NCBI GenBank assembly: GCA_027069645.1
Contig: JALXEI010000234.1
Location: 1-10,981 of the forward strand
Direction of reading: 5' to 3'
DNA length: 10,981 nt
Origin: Hyphomicrobiales bacterium
GTDB taxonomy: Bacteria; Pseudomonadota; Alphaproteobacteria; Rhizobiales; JAKIUO01
Notes under the pieces: model-generated
Told to the model about the DNA's origin: nothing
Database searches by the model: none
Seen by the model: the letters and a program-made list of their open reading frames with translations, nothing else
Position numbers and translations under genes: made by a program
Shown here: piece by piece, positions 1-7,055 of the stretch
Position numbering within the stretch: position 1 is the stretch's first letter
Layout of the letters: each line of letters begins with the position of its first letter

Positions 1-77
1 CGAGCAAGATCATTTTGGCCGCGGATTGCAGCGCTTTTGGCACCATTCTCGACCCTGTTTATGAGTTTATGACCTAG
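1..77 (+). CDS. C-terminal end of an unidentified upstream protein (partial)
   Basis: One frame is open from the window edge to a TAG at 75-77 and reads as plausible protein, ending DPVYEFMT. The other two + frames stop at about the same place (64 and 72), so openness alone proves little. I favour this frame because its residue mix is more protein-like. It shares its frame with the next gene, whose ATG lies 27 nt after the TAG, which would suit co-transcription. The fragment is too short to assign a family. If real, it probably belongs to the same surface-polysaccharide locus as the gene that follows, but that is inference from position only. Confidence 0.3.
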   Translation, partial: SKIILAADCSAFGTILDPVYEFMT

Positions 78-104
78 ATCCTTTTTGGCTGGTGGAACCC
101 GCAC

Positions 105-2729
105 ATGGCGATTTCTCAGGACTACCGACGCTGTCTGACGCATTTTGGCAACACTTGTTGCGTCCGTGACCTGAATGCTTCGCCACACCGTGAAAACATG
201 CTGGCGCTGCGCCATGATGTTGATCACAATCTGGATACGGCACTTGAATTCGCCTTTCACGAGCAGCGGGCCGGTTGTCGCGCTTCCTATTACATTCTCC
301 ACGACGCCGCCTATATGGATGATCCCCGTCTTTTCGACAAATGTCTGCAATTGCAGGATTTCGGTCACGAAGTCGGCTTGCATCTCAACCTGCTAACCCT
401 CTGGTACAGGGGAAAAATCGATGATATCGGCCAGGAACTGGAGAAATGGCTGGCACAATTTCGCAAGGCAGGTGTCAAAATCAGCGGCGTTGCCGCTCAT
501 GGCGACCCCCTTTGCTACGAAGGTCAGTTTACCAATTACTGGCTGTTCGAGGAACTTCGCCCCGAAAATCCGGCCCTCTCCGAAAGCCATGTCAGAGCAG
601 AAGGCATACAAACCGCACCGGATCAACGCTGCATCTCCTATCCCCGCAAAGGTCACACCCTGCAAAGACCGGATGGGCGGGAATTTCCGTTCTGGTCCCT
701 GAAACTTGCCGATTTCAGTCTCGACTATGAAGCTTCAAGACTGGATATTGACGATTATTTTTCCGATTCCGGCGGTCGCTGGCTGAATGGACGCGACCCT
801 CGCGGGCAAAGCCTTTCCTCCGGACGCACCCTTGTGCTCATGCATCCGGAACACTGGCGCGGTCCGCAGCAACATTACTATTTTCTCTCGACGGCGCGAT
901 CCGGCTCAAAATGGCTGGCCCGTTTTCTCCACGAAGCCACATCTGTTGAAGCTCGCCATGAATTTACCCTCAATCACCGCTTCGAGAATCGCCAGCCGAT
1001 AGCCGAAAAACGTACCGGCGCCGGTTTTACCAGTCTGCTGGACAATCGCCATGAAGCCGCACGCCTCATCAACAGCGCCAGGGCCTGGTCGGAGGAGCAG
1101 CCGTCAGACTATGCCGAAGCCAATATCTATCTCGAACAGTTTTTCGATCTGTTGCCCCGGGAAGAAAATACGCACTTTATTCACCTGCACCGCGAGCCGC
1201 AAAAGGTTGTGCGGTCCCTTTGGCAACGTGGCTGGTATGAAGTCCCGTTTGATGATCGTCACCCGCCGGTAAAGATCGGTGGCTGGGCGCACATGGACCA
1301 GTTCGAACAGATTTGCCACTATGTCCGCGATGTCAACAACCGCCTCGCGGACCAGAGCGACGCCTCTCTGCCCTTTGAGAAAATGACCTCGGATTTCGAC
1401 TTTTTGCAGCGGTTTCTGACCGATCTCGATATCGCTGTCTATCCACGCCTTGCTGCACCGCTATTTGGCAGACCGGAAAACATCACCAGAAAATGGACTG
1501 TCCCGGCCTTTGAAGACTGGAACGCCTCGCAACGGAGCGTTTTTGACACTGTATTTCGCACCCCCGCCTCCCGACCGGACACAAATCAGGAAGCCGGAAA
1601 CCCTGGACAGAACCGGAAAGCCTGTGGCGACAGGGACGATCAGTTACCGCAATTCACCCGCCTTTCAACTCTTGCCGATCTTCAGATACCAGGTGCCATC
1701 AGCGCCCGCCATTGCACCGCAAAACCATTTGATGCGCAACCGGAGATCCATTTCTCGGGATCGCGCAACGCCCATCTGTTGCTCGGCGCGGGCTTTTGGC
1801 ATCCGGCCAACGAACTGCCGGAAGATCTGCTCTCATCTCTCGCTCCCGATCAGGCAAGGCTGCTCACCGGTGGCTGGCGCAATAATGCGCAACAGGTTTA
1901 CGCACTGGATCTGTCAGGACAATTCGTGAATGAAACCGGCAATCTCCGGGTCATATGCCTGTCTTTCGATGAACATGGCAGGCAGCTTGCCTCTCGTCAG
2001 ATCGCCGGTCTTGCGCCGGGCGCCAGTCGGTTCAGCATGTATTTTCGTCCCGTGCGTGATGCCGCTTCCTTTAATCTCGCCCTGTTGTGGCAGACCGGAC
2101 AACCGGCAACTCACTTCCTGATCAAACACTTTCAACTGCTCGCACTAAAAGAACAACGCCGGGCCATGCTCCCCCCCGGGCAGTTGATGGCAAGGGCCCG
2201 CGGGCAAAAAGACAGGCCTGGCCGGAGTGACTACCCGCCCGCCCCTGTATCACTTCCCGACCTGTCGAAACTTGCCGGGCGCAAAATCCCGTCCTGGGGC
2301 TGCAAGCTGTCAAAAAGGGGCGAACAGTTCATCGCCACGCCACTCTCGCCCGACAGGCCCTGCCATATCCTGCTCGCCGGTGGCACATGGCACAGGGCCG
2401 ACAAACCGCCAGTAACACAACGGCCCTCAACGGTTCCGCCGCCGGAACCGTTGAAAATACCCGCATCCGGTCAAGCGATACAGGGGATGGTGGAAGCCCT
2501 TCCGCAACAAAACAACAGCCTGCTCAGCCTGTTTGTATTGCTCTATGATGACAGCGGACGGCTGGTCCGGAAATACCGCGCCGGTGTGTTTTCGGATAGT
2601 CAGGAAACAGTTCACTTCCGTTTACCGGCTCCTGACGGCATCAGCAGCTTCAACCTCGCCATTCACGCGGGCCCTGGTTGCGGCGACATTGTTTTTACTC
2701 GCGCACATGCTGTTCAAACCATTGCCTGA
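105..2729 (+). CDS. Polysaccharide deacetylase-like / sulfotransferase fusion protein with duplicated C-terminal domain
   Basis: This is an 874-residue multidomain protein. Residues 1-250 resemble NodB/COG0726-type deacetylases. They have RHDVD at 36-40 (candidate catalytic and metal Asp 38 and 40), GHEVGLHLN at 87-95 (candidate metal His 88 and 93), AHGDP at 131-135 and a closing HPEHW at 247-251. From about residue 257 a sulfotransferase begins: STARSGSKW (262-270) fits the PAPS 5'-phosphosulfate loop, and HREPQKVVRS (362-371) fits the 3'-phosphate site with Arg363 and Ser371. After a polar linker, residues 555-681 and 752-874 are related to each other; both begin with an LLLGAG/ILLAGG-FW/TWH segment and both end near SFNLA. 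I see no signal peptide or membrane segment. The ATG at 105 follows a GGTGGA about 8 nt upstream. A role in tailoring a surface glycan (deacetylation plus sulfation) is inference; acceptor and activity are unknown. Confidence 0.85.
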   Translation: MAISQDYRRCLTHFGNTCCVRDLNASPHRENMLALRHDVDHNLDTALEFAFHEQRAGCRASYYILHDAAYMDDPRLFDKCLQLQDFGHEVGLHLNLLTLWYRGKIDDIGQELEKWLAQFRKAGVKISGVAAHGDPLCYEGQFTNYWLFEELRPENPALSESHVRAEGIQTAPDQRCISYPRKGHTLQRPDGREFPFWSLKLADFSLDYEASRLDIDDYFSDSGGRWLNGRDPRGQSLSSGRTLVLMHPEHWRGPQQHYYFLSTARSGSKWLARFLHEATSVEARHEFTLNHRFENRQPIAEKRTGAGFTSLLDNRHEAARLINSARAWSEEQPSDYAEANIYLEQFFDLLPREENTHFIHLHREPQKVVRSLWQRGWYEVPFDDRHPPVKIGGWAHMDQFEQICHYVRDVNNRLADQSDASLPFEKMTSDFDFLQRFLTDLDIAVYPRLAAPLFGRPENITRKWTVPAFEDWNASQRSVFDTVFRTPASRPDTNQEAGNPGQNRKACGDRDDQLPQFTRLSTLADLQIPGAISARHCTAKPFDAQPEIHFSGSRNAHLLLGAGFWHPANELPEDLLSSLAPDQARLLTGGWRNNAQQVYALDLSGQFVNETGNLRVICLSFDEHGRQLASRQIAGLAPGASRFSMYFRPVRDAASFNLALLWQTGQPATHFLIKHFQLLALKEQRRAMLPPGQLMARARGQKDRPGRSDYPPAPVSLPDLSKLAGRKIPSWGCKLSKRGEQFIATPLSPDRPCHILLAGGTWHRADKPPVTQRPSTVPPPEPLKIPASGQAIQGMVEALPQQNNSLLSLFVLLYDDSGRLVRKYRAGVFSDSQETVHFRLPAPDGISSFNLAIHAGPGCGDIVFTRAHAVQTIA

Positions 2730-2810
2730 CCAACAATGTTTCAGACCGTCATTGCGCAAAACCCGCAAATCCATATGCAGAAAGAAGGAGGGACCAAACA
2801 CAAAAAATAC

Positions 2811-2838
2811 AAATAACTGTTTTTAAATAACTTTTTTA
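2811..2838 (+). repeat. Short tandem direct repeat in AT-rich DNA after the fusion gene
   Basis: AAATAACT followed by a T-tract occurs twice in succession, at 2811 and 2825, with a 14-nt period. It lies about 80 nt after the end of the sulfotransferase-domain gene and just before the inverted-repeat block at 2855. There is no GC-rich stem in front, so it is not a standard intrinsic terminator. The rest of 2730-2854 shows nothing I can name. Confidence 0.5.
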
Positions 2839-2854
2839 GATCGCCAGGGTCCTC

Positions 2855-3123
2855 ATACCAGACAACATAAATATTGACCCATTTCACCGGAACGATTTTT
2901 GCCTGCTGTGATGAAGGGCGAGGCGACATGGTACGGGTACCATTAGCCGAGCCATTCGTTGCAGCAGGCAAAAAGCGCCCGGCCCTTCGGGTGGGGCGTA
3001 GCGGCCCATCTGACTGGCATATGCCGCTTGCAAGATACGACGGTATCGAGCTGCGCGTCATCTACCAGCCATATGAGCCGCTACGATCCCATGAAACGGG
3101 TCAATCTTTATGTTGTTTGGTAT
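2855..3123. repeat. 32-bp inverted repeat enclosing a hairpin-rich core
   Basis: The left arm (2855-2886) and the reverse complement of the right arm (3092-3123) agree at 29 of 32 bases, and weaker similarity continues inward for about 8 more bases. Read outward, each arm has a start-like triplet (GTG on -, ATG on +) and then an open peptide, VKWVNIYVVWY on - and MKRVNLYVVWY on +. The three differences fall at codon positions 1, 1 and 3. The 205-nt core contains consecutive hairpins: 2896-2974, 2975-2999, 3000-3028 and 3034-3047. The arrangement could be a small non-autonomous mobile element, a relic of two divergent related genes, or a structured RNA closed by its ends. No transposase and no clear target-site duplication are visible. 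Confidence 0.7.
2896..2974 (+). ncRNA. 79-nt near-perfect hairpin, candidate structured RNA
   Basis: The outer arms 2896-2908 and 2962-2974 are perfectly complementary over 13 bases, and the tip arms 2928-2934 and 2937-2943 over 7 bases (KpnI-like GGTACC half-sites around GG). Between them, 2909-2926 faces 2944-2961 with 11 Watson-Crick pairs, 3 G-U wobbles and 4 mismatches. All four mismatches are G-A, two of them adjacent in the 5'-GA-3'/3'-AG-5' order typical of sheared tandem pairs. The wobbles become A-C mismatches on the other strand, so the + strand RNA folds better. Immediately downstream, 2975-2999 forms a GC-rich hairpin with a CUUCGG-type tip. I do not recognise a known RNA family, and expression is not shown. 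Confidence 0.45.
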
Positions 3124-3218
3124 CACACCATTTTCAGCCCAATACGGCCATATTTTTTTCTTGCAGCGCTTTCTCCGCCCCGATCAGACTTTTCGTTTTC
3201 CTGCAACCTGACCCGCCG

Positions 3219-3262
3219 CGCCTTTTCAAAAGGTGACGATTTGTCGCCGGGTATTCGACCCG
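3219..3262 (+). promoter_or_regulatory. Overlapping alternative hairpins upstream of sulP
   Basis: CCTTTT/AAAAGG (3221-3226 with 3228-3233) can extend to C3219-G3235. Bases 3232-3237 can instead pair with 3243-3248 (GGTGAC with GTCGCC, one G-U). The two share bases and cannot form together. A third stem, CGGGT/ACCCG, lies at 3248-3262, and an eight-T run follows at 3284-3291. This resembles a switchable leader, but the T-run sits 22 nt after the last stem, so classical attenuation is not supported. It only matters if transcription starts upstream of 3219. Confidence 0.25.
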
Positions 3263-3289
3263 CAATATATCTGTTAAAAGCTGTTTTTT

Positions 3290-3320
3290 TTGATAGAGTG
3301 TCCCTGCCTGTTCGTACAAT
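3290..3320 (+). promoter_or_regulatory. Candidate promoter for sulP
   Basis: TTGATA at 3290-3295 and TACAAT at 3315-3320 resemble -35 and -10 boxes, but the 19-nt spacer is longer than ideal. Transcription would begin near 3327, giving an untranslated leader of about 180 nt before the ATG at 3508. The rest of 3321-3507 shows no other feature I can support. Confidence 0.25.
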
Positions 3321-3507
3321 GAACCAAAACAGTCTTTGCAGGGGGTTATCCGGGAAAATTACAACAGAACGGTTCTGGACCGGAAAACCCCTTTCCCGGG
3401 CGACCTGGTCCGAACGATCACCCGAACAGACTGTAACATTTCGGTTCCCCTGTTTCAGGAAAGCTTCACGAGTGGATATACGCCAAACCTATACAGCCGG
3501 TCTGCGC

Positions 3508-5277
3508 ATGATCGCCAGAAACCTGACGCTGGAAAAAATCTTTCCCTTTCTGGTCTGGTCCAGACTGATCACCAGAGACACACTGAAGGCCGATTTTTTC
3601 GCCGGCCTCACCGGGGCTGTGATTGTTCTGCCCCAGGGGGTTGCCTTTGCGCTGATTGCCGGCCTGCCGCCCGAATACGGTCTTTATACCGCGATGATCA
3701 CCCCCATCATTGCGGCCCTGTTCGGCTCAAGCATGCACCTGATTTCCGGACCGACAACGGCGATTTCCATCGTTATCTTTTCGGCTGTCAGTCGCCATGC
3801 GGAACCTTTCTCGCCCGAATTCATCACCCTGGCCCTGTCGATCACCTTTCTTGCCGGTCTCTATCAGTTCATTCTTGGCATCGCCCATATGGGTGTACTG
3901 GTCAATTTCGTCTCCCATACTGTCGTTATCGGTTTTACCGCGGGTGCCGCCATTCTCATTGCCACCTCGCAAATGAAAAACATATTTGGTCTGCATCTGG
4001 CCAAGGGCGAATCCTTTCTTCACACCTGGGTCGAGATCTGGCACAAGGCCGACAATATTAACGGTTACATATTCATGACCGCCATCGCGACCTTCACCAG
4101 CGCTCTTGTCATTCGCCGTTTTTCCCCAAAGGCCCCCCATCTGCTGCTGTCGCTGATCATAGGCAGCCTGTTTGCCGCACTGCTTGGGGGGACCACACAT
4201 GGTATTGATTTTGTAGCCAGAATTCCCTCGCATCTGCCACCTTTATCGGCACCCGACCTGTCTCTGGCAACCATTCGCGAACTGGCACCCGATGCCTTTG
4301 CCGTTTCGCTTCTGGGACTGATCGAAGCCGTCTCCATCAGCCGTTCGATTGCCTCGAAATCCCATCAGCGCATAGATGGCAATCAGGAATTTATTGGTCA
4401 GGGCCTCTCCAACATGATTGGCAGCTTCTTTTCATCCTATGCCGGGTCCGGCTCCTTTACCCGTTCCGGGATCAACTATTCCTCGGGCGCGGTGACTCCC
4501 ATGTCGGCCATATTTGCCGCCCTTATCCTGATGGTGATCATATTGCTGGTCGCTCCCCTGTCCGCCTATCTGCCGGTGGCCGCTATGGGTGGTGTCATTT
4601 TGCTGGTCGCCTGGAACCTCATTGATTTTGGCCAGATAAAGCATATCCTTGAATCAAGCCCGGCAGAAACAGCCGTGCTGCTCACCACCTTTTTCGCTAC
4701 CCTGTTCCTTGAACTGGAATTTGCCATCTATCTGGGGGTTTTGTTGTCGCTGGTGCTGTTCCTCGCGCGCACATCCAATCCCGAGATCATACCCCTCGCG
4801 CCCGATTTTGACCGACGCTACAACAAGCACATCCTGACCGACACAAGAACAAAACCGCTGCCTGAATGCCCGCACCTGAAAATTATACGCGTCGATATGT
4901 CGATCTATTTCGGCTCTGTGAATACCGTTCAGAACAAAATTTACGAGATCACCGAAAAACAGGGAATCCATGATATTCTCATCATCGGGGAAGGTATCAA
5001 TCTTGTCGATCTGACCGGGGCCGAAATGCTCCTGCACGAGGCCCAGCGGCTGGATGCAATGGGCGGCGGACTCTATTTCGCCTGCCTCAAGCCGCAGGTC
5101 TATTACTCCCTGTCCCGCACACACCTGATCAGTGAAGTGGGTAACAATCACTTTTTCGATGACAAAAGCGAAGCCGTTACCAAACTGGCCCGCATGCTGC
5201 GTTTAAGAAAATGCTGCGATTGCTGTAAAACACGGGTATTCAGGGAATGCAAAAAAGACCAGGTCACGGACTCGTAA
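3508..5277 (+). CDS. SulP-family anion transporter with C-terminal STAS domain
   Basis: This is a 589-residue inner-membrane carrier of the SulP/SLC26 family (sulfate, bicarbonate or other anions; substrate not decidable here). The membrane part spans about residues 28-430 and opens with the family signatures PQGVAFALIAGLPPEYGLY (42-60) and GPTTAIS (81-87). A cytosolic STAS domain covers about 451-567. The tail holds a cysteine cluster, C569 C570 D C572 C573 and C581, in the setting CCKTRVFREC, which looks like a metal or redox site. The ATG at 3508 fits the family N-terminus but has no good Shine-Dalgarno. An in-frame GTG at 3472 has AGGAAAG 8 nt upstream and would add 12 residues. The frame stays open as far back as 2959, including an ATG at 3091, but that extension does not look like SulP sequence. 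Confidence 0.9.
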   Translation: MIARNLTLEKIFPFLVWSRLITRDTLKADFFAGLTGAVIVLPQGVAFALIAGLPPEYGLYTAMITPIIAALFGSSMHLISGPTTAISIVIFSAVSRHAEPFSPEFITLALSITFLAGLYQFILGIAHMGVLVNFVSHTVVIGFTAGAAILIATSQMKNIFGLHLAKGESFLHTWVEIWHKADNINGYIFMTAIATFTSALVIRRFSPKAPHLLLSLIIGSLFAALLGGTTHGIDFVARIPSHLPPLSAPDLSLATIRELAPDAFAVSLLGLIEAVSISRSIASKSHQRIDGNQEFIGQGLSNMIGSFFSSYAGSGSFTRSGINYSSGAVTPMSAIFAALILMVIILLVAPLSAYLPVAAMGGVILLVAWNLIDFGQIKHILESSPAETAVLLTTFFATLFLELEFAIYLGVLLSLVLFLARTSNPEIIPLAPDFDRRYNKHILTDTRTKPLPECPHLKIIRVDMSIYFGSVNTVQNKIYEITEKQGIHDILIIGEGINLVDLTGAEMLLHEAQRLDAMGGGLYFACLKPQVYYSLSRTHLISEVGNNHFFDDKSEAVTKLARMLRLRKCCDCCKTRVFRECKKDQVTDS

Positions 5278-5319
5278 ATGGTCCTGCCCGACTGTTCTTA
5301 ACGATTTTACCCCTCCCGG

Positions 5320-5348
5320 TTGGTATCCTGCGCCATTCCTGCTAGACT
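5320..5348 (+). promoter_or_regulatory. Candidate promoter for regB
   Basis: TTGGTA (5320-5325) and TAGACT (5343-5348) are separated by 17 nt in the 168-nt gap between sulP and regB. The boxes are imperfect matches to the housekeeping consensus. No terminator hairpin is evident after sulP, so readthrough from sulP is also possible. Confidence 0.3.
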
Positions 5349-5445
5349 TGCCTCTGTTCAAAACGGGAATTGAAACCGTGCGTCCTGCGTCATTTCCCGA
5401 CAAGAGACAGCCTGTGCCTGCCCTCTGCAATCAGTGAGTTCACAT

Positions 5446-6843
5446 ATGCTGAAGAGAAACAATCAGACGGACATGGAGAAAAATTTTGCGGCGGCACAGG
5501 ACGCCCGGGCCAGTCTGACTGCCCCCGGACGCAGCCACCTGCGTCTTGGAACCATTACCCGCCTGCGCTGGATCGCCGTGATCGGGCAGACGATCACCAT
5601 CGCTTTTCTCTACTGGGGCCTCGGCTTTCGCTTTCCGGTTGGCTGGTGTCTCTCTCTTGTCGCCCTGTCCGCCTGGCTGAACATCATTTTGCGCCTTGTT
5701 TACCCCTCAAGCTATCGCCTGATTGCCTCCTATGCCGCCCTTATCCTCGGTTTTGATATCTGGCATCTGACGGCCCTGCTCTATCTCACCGGTGGCCTGC
5801 ACAATCCGTTCGCCTTTTTGCTGCTCGTGCCGGTGACCATATCGGCCAGTACGCAGTTCCCGCGCATCACCATTCATCTCGGGATGCTGGCTATCGGCTG
5901 TGCAACATTGCTGGCAATGTTTCATTACCCCCTGCCCTGGTATCCCGGCGAGGTCCCGAAGATCGACAAAATCTATACATTCGGCCAATGGATGTCTGTT
6001 GTCGTGGGCATTACTTTCATGGCCTTTTACGCCTGGCGTATCTCGCGCGAAACACAGGATATGTCCAATGCTCTGGCGGCCGCCGAACTCGTACTGGCGC
6101 GCGAACAAAAGCTTTCGGCGCTTGATGGCCTCGCCGCTGCCGCTGCCCATGAGCTGGGCACACCTCTTTCAACCATTATTCTGGTCGCCAAGGAACTTCG
6201 GGCCCAGTGCGATGGCAAGCAGGATACGGCCGCCGACCTTGACCTCATGACATCACAGGCCGAACGCTGCCAGCAAATCCTTGCCACCCTGTCGCGCAAG
6301 CGCGAGGAACCCGATCTCGTGCACAGCCGCCTGACCATCAGGGAAATGCTTGATGAAGCGGCTGAACCCCATCGCAAATTCGGCAAGGGGATCACCATCA
6401 ATGCCGGCCCCTCTGACGATGCCAAAACAGAGGAAGGCCGCCTTGAACCGGTAATCAAGCGCAACCCCGGCCTGCTGTACGGTATCGGCAATCTGGTGGA
6501 AAATGCCGTTGATTTTGCGGCTTCCCAGGTCGTCATCGAGGCTTCCTGGAACGAAAAAATTCTCAAAATCGTTATCAGCGATAACGGTCCGGGCTTCGCA
6601 ATGGAAATTCTCGACCTGCTCGGCGAGCCCTATATTTCCTCGCGCCGCCCCCCCGGGCGCGAGGACGGCAACGAAAAGGAAACGGGCCTCGGGCTCGGGT
6701 TCTTCATCGCCAAAACCCTGCTGGAACGCTCCGGCGCCATGTTAAAACTCAAAAATACCGAACCCCCGGCAACAGGAGCCATTATTACCATGATCTGGCC
6801 AAGGGAAGTCCTTGAGGCCGATACTTCCATATGGCATGCCTGA
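5446..6843 (+). CDS. regB: Redox-sensing sensor histidine kinase RegB/PrrB/ActS
   Basis: This membrane histidine kinase signals the redox state of the quinone pool to RegA; in alphaproteobacteria the pair controls photosynthesis, respiration, carbon and nitrogen fixation genes. Numbered from the ATG at 5446 (465 residues), six hydrophobic segments lie at about 43-60, 65-84, 92-114, 122-137, 142-160 and 181-198. GGLHNPF at 116-122 is the family's conserved quinone-interaction heptad. The H-box HELGTPLSTI places the phospho-acceptor at His235. Cys275 in ERCQQIL corresponds to the redox-active cysteine of Rhodobacter RegB. The ATP-binding boxes are NLVENAV (349-355), DNGPGF (379-384) and GLGLGF (414-419). 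The start is uncertain: a GTG at 5434 lacks a Shine-Dalgarno, the ATG at 5446 has GTGAG 7 nt upstream, and an ATG at 5473 is also possible. No senC/prrC gene lies beside it. Confidence 0.95.
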   Translation: MLKRNNQTDMEKNFAAAQDARASLTAPGRSHLRLGTITRLRWIAVIGQTITIAFLYWGLGFRFPVGWCLSLVALSAWLNIILRLVYPSSYRLIASYAALILGFDIWHLTALLYLTGGLHNPFAFLLLVPVTISASTQFPRITIHLGMLAIGCATLLAMFHYPLPWYPGEVPKIDKIYTFGQWMSVVVGITFMAFYAWRISRETQDMSNALAAAELVLAREQKLSALDGLAAAAAHELGTPLSTIILVAKELRAQCDGKQDTAADLDLMTSQAERCQQILATLSRKREEPDLVHSRLTIREMLDEAAEPHRKFGKGITINAGPSDDAKTEEGRLEPVIKRNPGLLYGIGNLVENAVDFAASQVVIEASWNEKILKIVISDNGPGFAMEILDLLGEPYISSRRPPGREDGNEKETGLGLGFFIAKTLLERSGAMLKLKNTEPPATGAIITMIWPREVLEADTSIWHA

Positions 6844-6885
6844 TGACGATTATCGGGGCAAATCGGAAAGACCACATTTACTGCG

Positions 6886-6905
6886 TTTGCAATTATTATT
6901 GCAAA
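6886..6905. promoter_or_regulatory. Perfect 8-bp inverted repeat between regB and regA (candidate operator)
   Basis: TTTGCAAT, a TATT spacer and ATTGCAAA form a 20-bp site with perfect symmetry, about 43 nt after the regB stop. It is AT-rich and is not followed by a T-run, so it suits a dimeric regulator site better than a terminator. It does not match the GC-rich RegA site I know. Confidence 0.4.
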
Positions 6906-6931
6906 TTCGACCTTTTTGACGCATGAGACAC

Positions 6932-6959
6932 TTGGCCTCACGGCCTGTCCATGTATAAG
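6932..6959 (+). promoter_or_regulatory. Weak candidate promoter for regA
   Basis: TTGGCC (6932-6937), a 16-nt spacer and TATAAG (6954-6959) could form a promoter just downstream of the inverted repeat at 6886-6905. A better -35-like TTGACG at 6916-6921 lies too far from this -10. A separate regA promoter is plausible given the 253-nt gap after regB, but the match is poor. Confidence 0.22.
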
Positions 6960-7026
6960 ATTGGTGAAAACAGACCCATATCGACAGGATCCGGGGATAG
7001 AATTTTTCCTGTTCCGGTCGTGTCCT

Positions 7027-7048
7027 CCTCCTTGTGGCTGGAAGGAGG
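7027..7048 (+). promoter_or_regulatory. Hairpin masking the Shine-Dalgarno of the regA leader ORF
   Basis: CCTCCTT (7027-7033) pairs perfectly with AAGGAGG (7042-7048) across an 8-nt loop, with one more T-G pair possible outside. AAGGAGG is an ideal ribosome-binding site 7 nt before the ATG at 7056. CCTCCTT imitates the anti-Shine-Dalgarno end of 16S rRNA. When folded, the hairpin would hide the leader's ribosome-binding site. The structure is seen; the regulation is inferred. Confidence 0.45.
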
Positions 7049-7055
7049 GATTGGC

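Noticed and set aside
2874..3236. 120-codon + frame across the inverted-repeat block
   Set aside because: It has no Shine-Dalgarno and crosses several perfect hairpins; the structure explains the region better than a protein does.
3284..3291. Eight-T run upstream of sulP as an intrinsic terminator
   Set aside because: The nearest stem, 3248-3262, ends 22 nt earlier, so the geometry is wrong.
3336..4061. 241-codon + frame overlapping the sulP start
   Set aside because: It overlaps the strongly supported SulP signatures in another frame and shows His/Arg/Cys-rich shadow composition.
4654..5151. 165-codon open frame on the - strand inside sulP
   Set aside because: It lies opposite the last membrane segment and STAS domain; Gln/Glu-rich shadow with no independent support.
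6027..6566. 179-codon open frame on the - strand inside regB
   Set aside because: It is antisense to well-supported kinase motifs, and its Ser/Arg-rich composition is a shadow of the GC-biased codons.
6836..6919. 27-codon ORF overlapping the end of regB
   Set aside because: It has no Shine-Dalgarno, crosses the 6886-6905 palindrome with repeated Leu/Gln codons, and resembles no protein.
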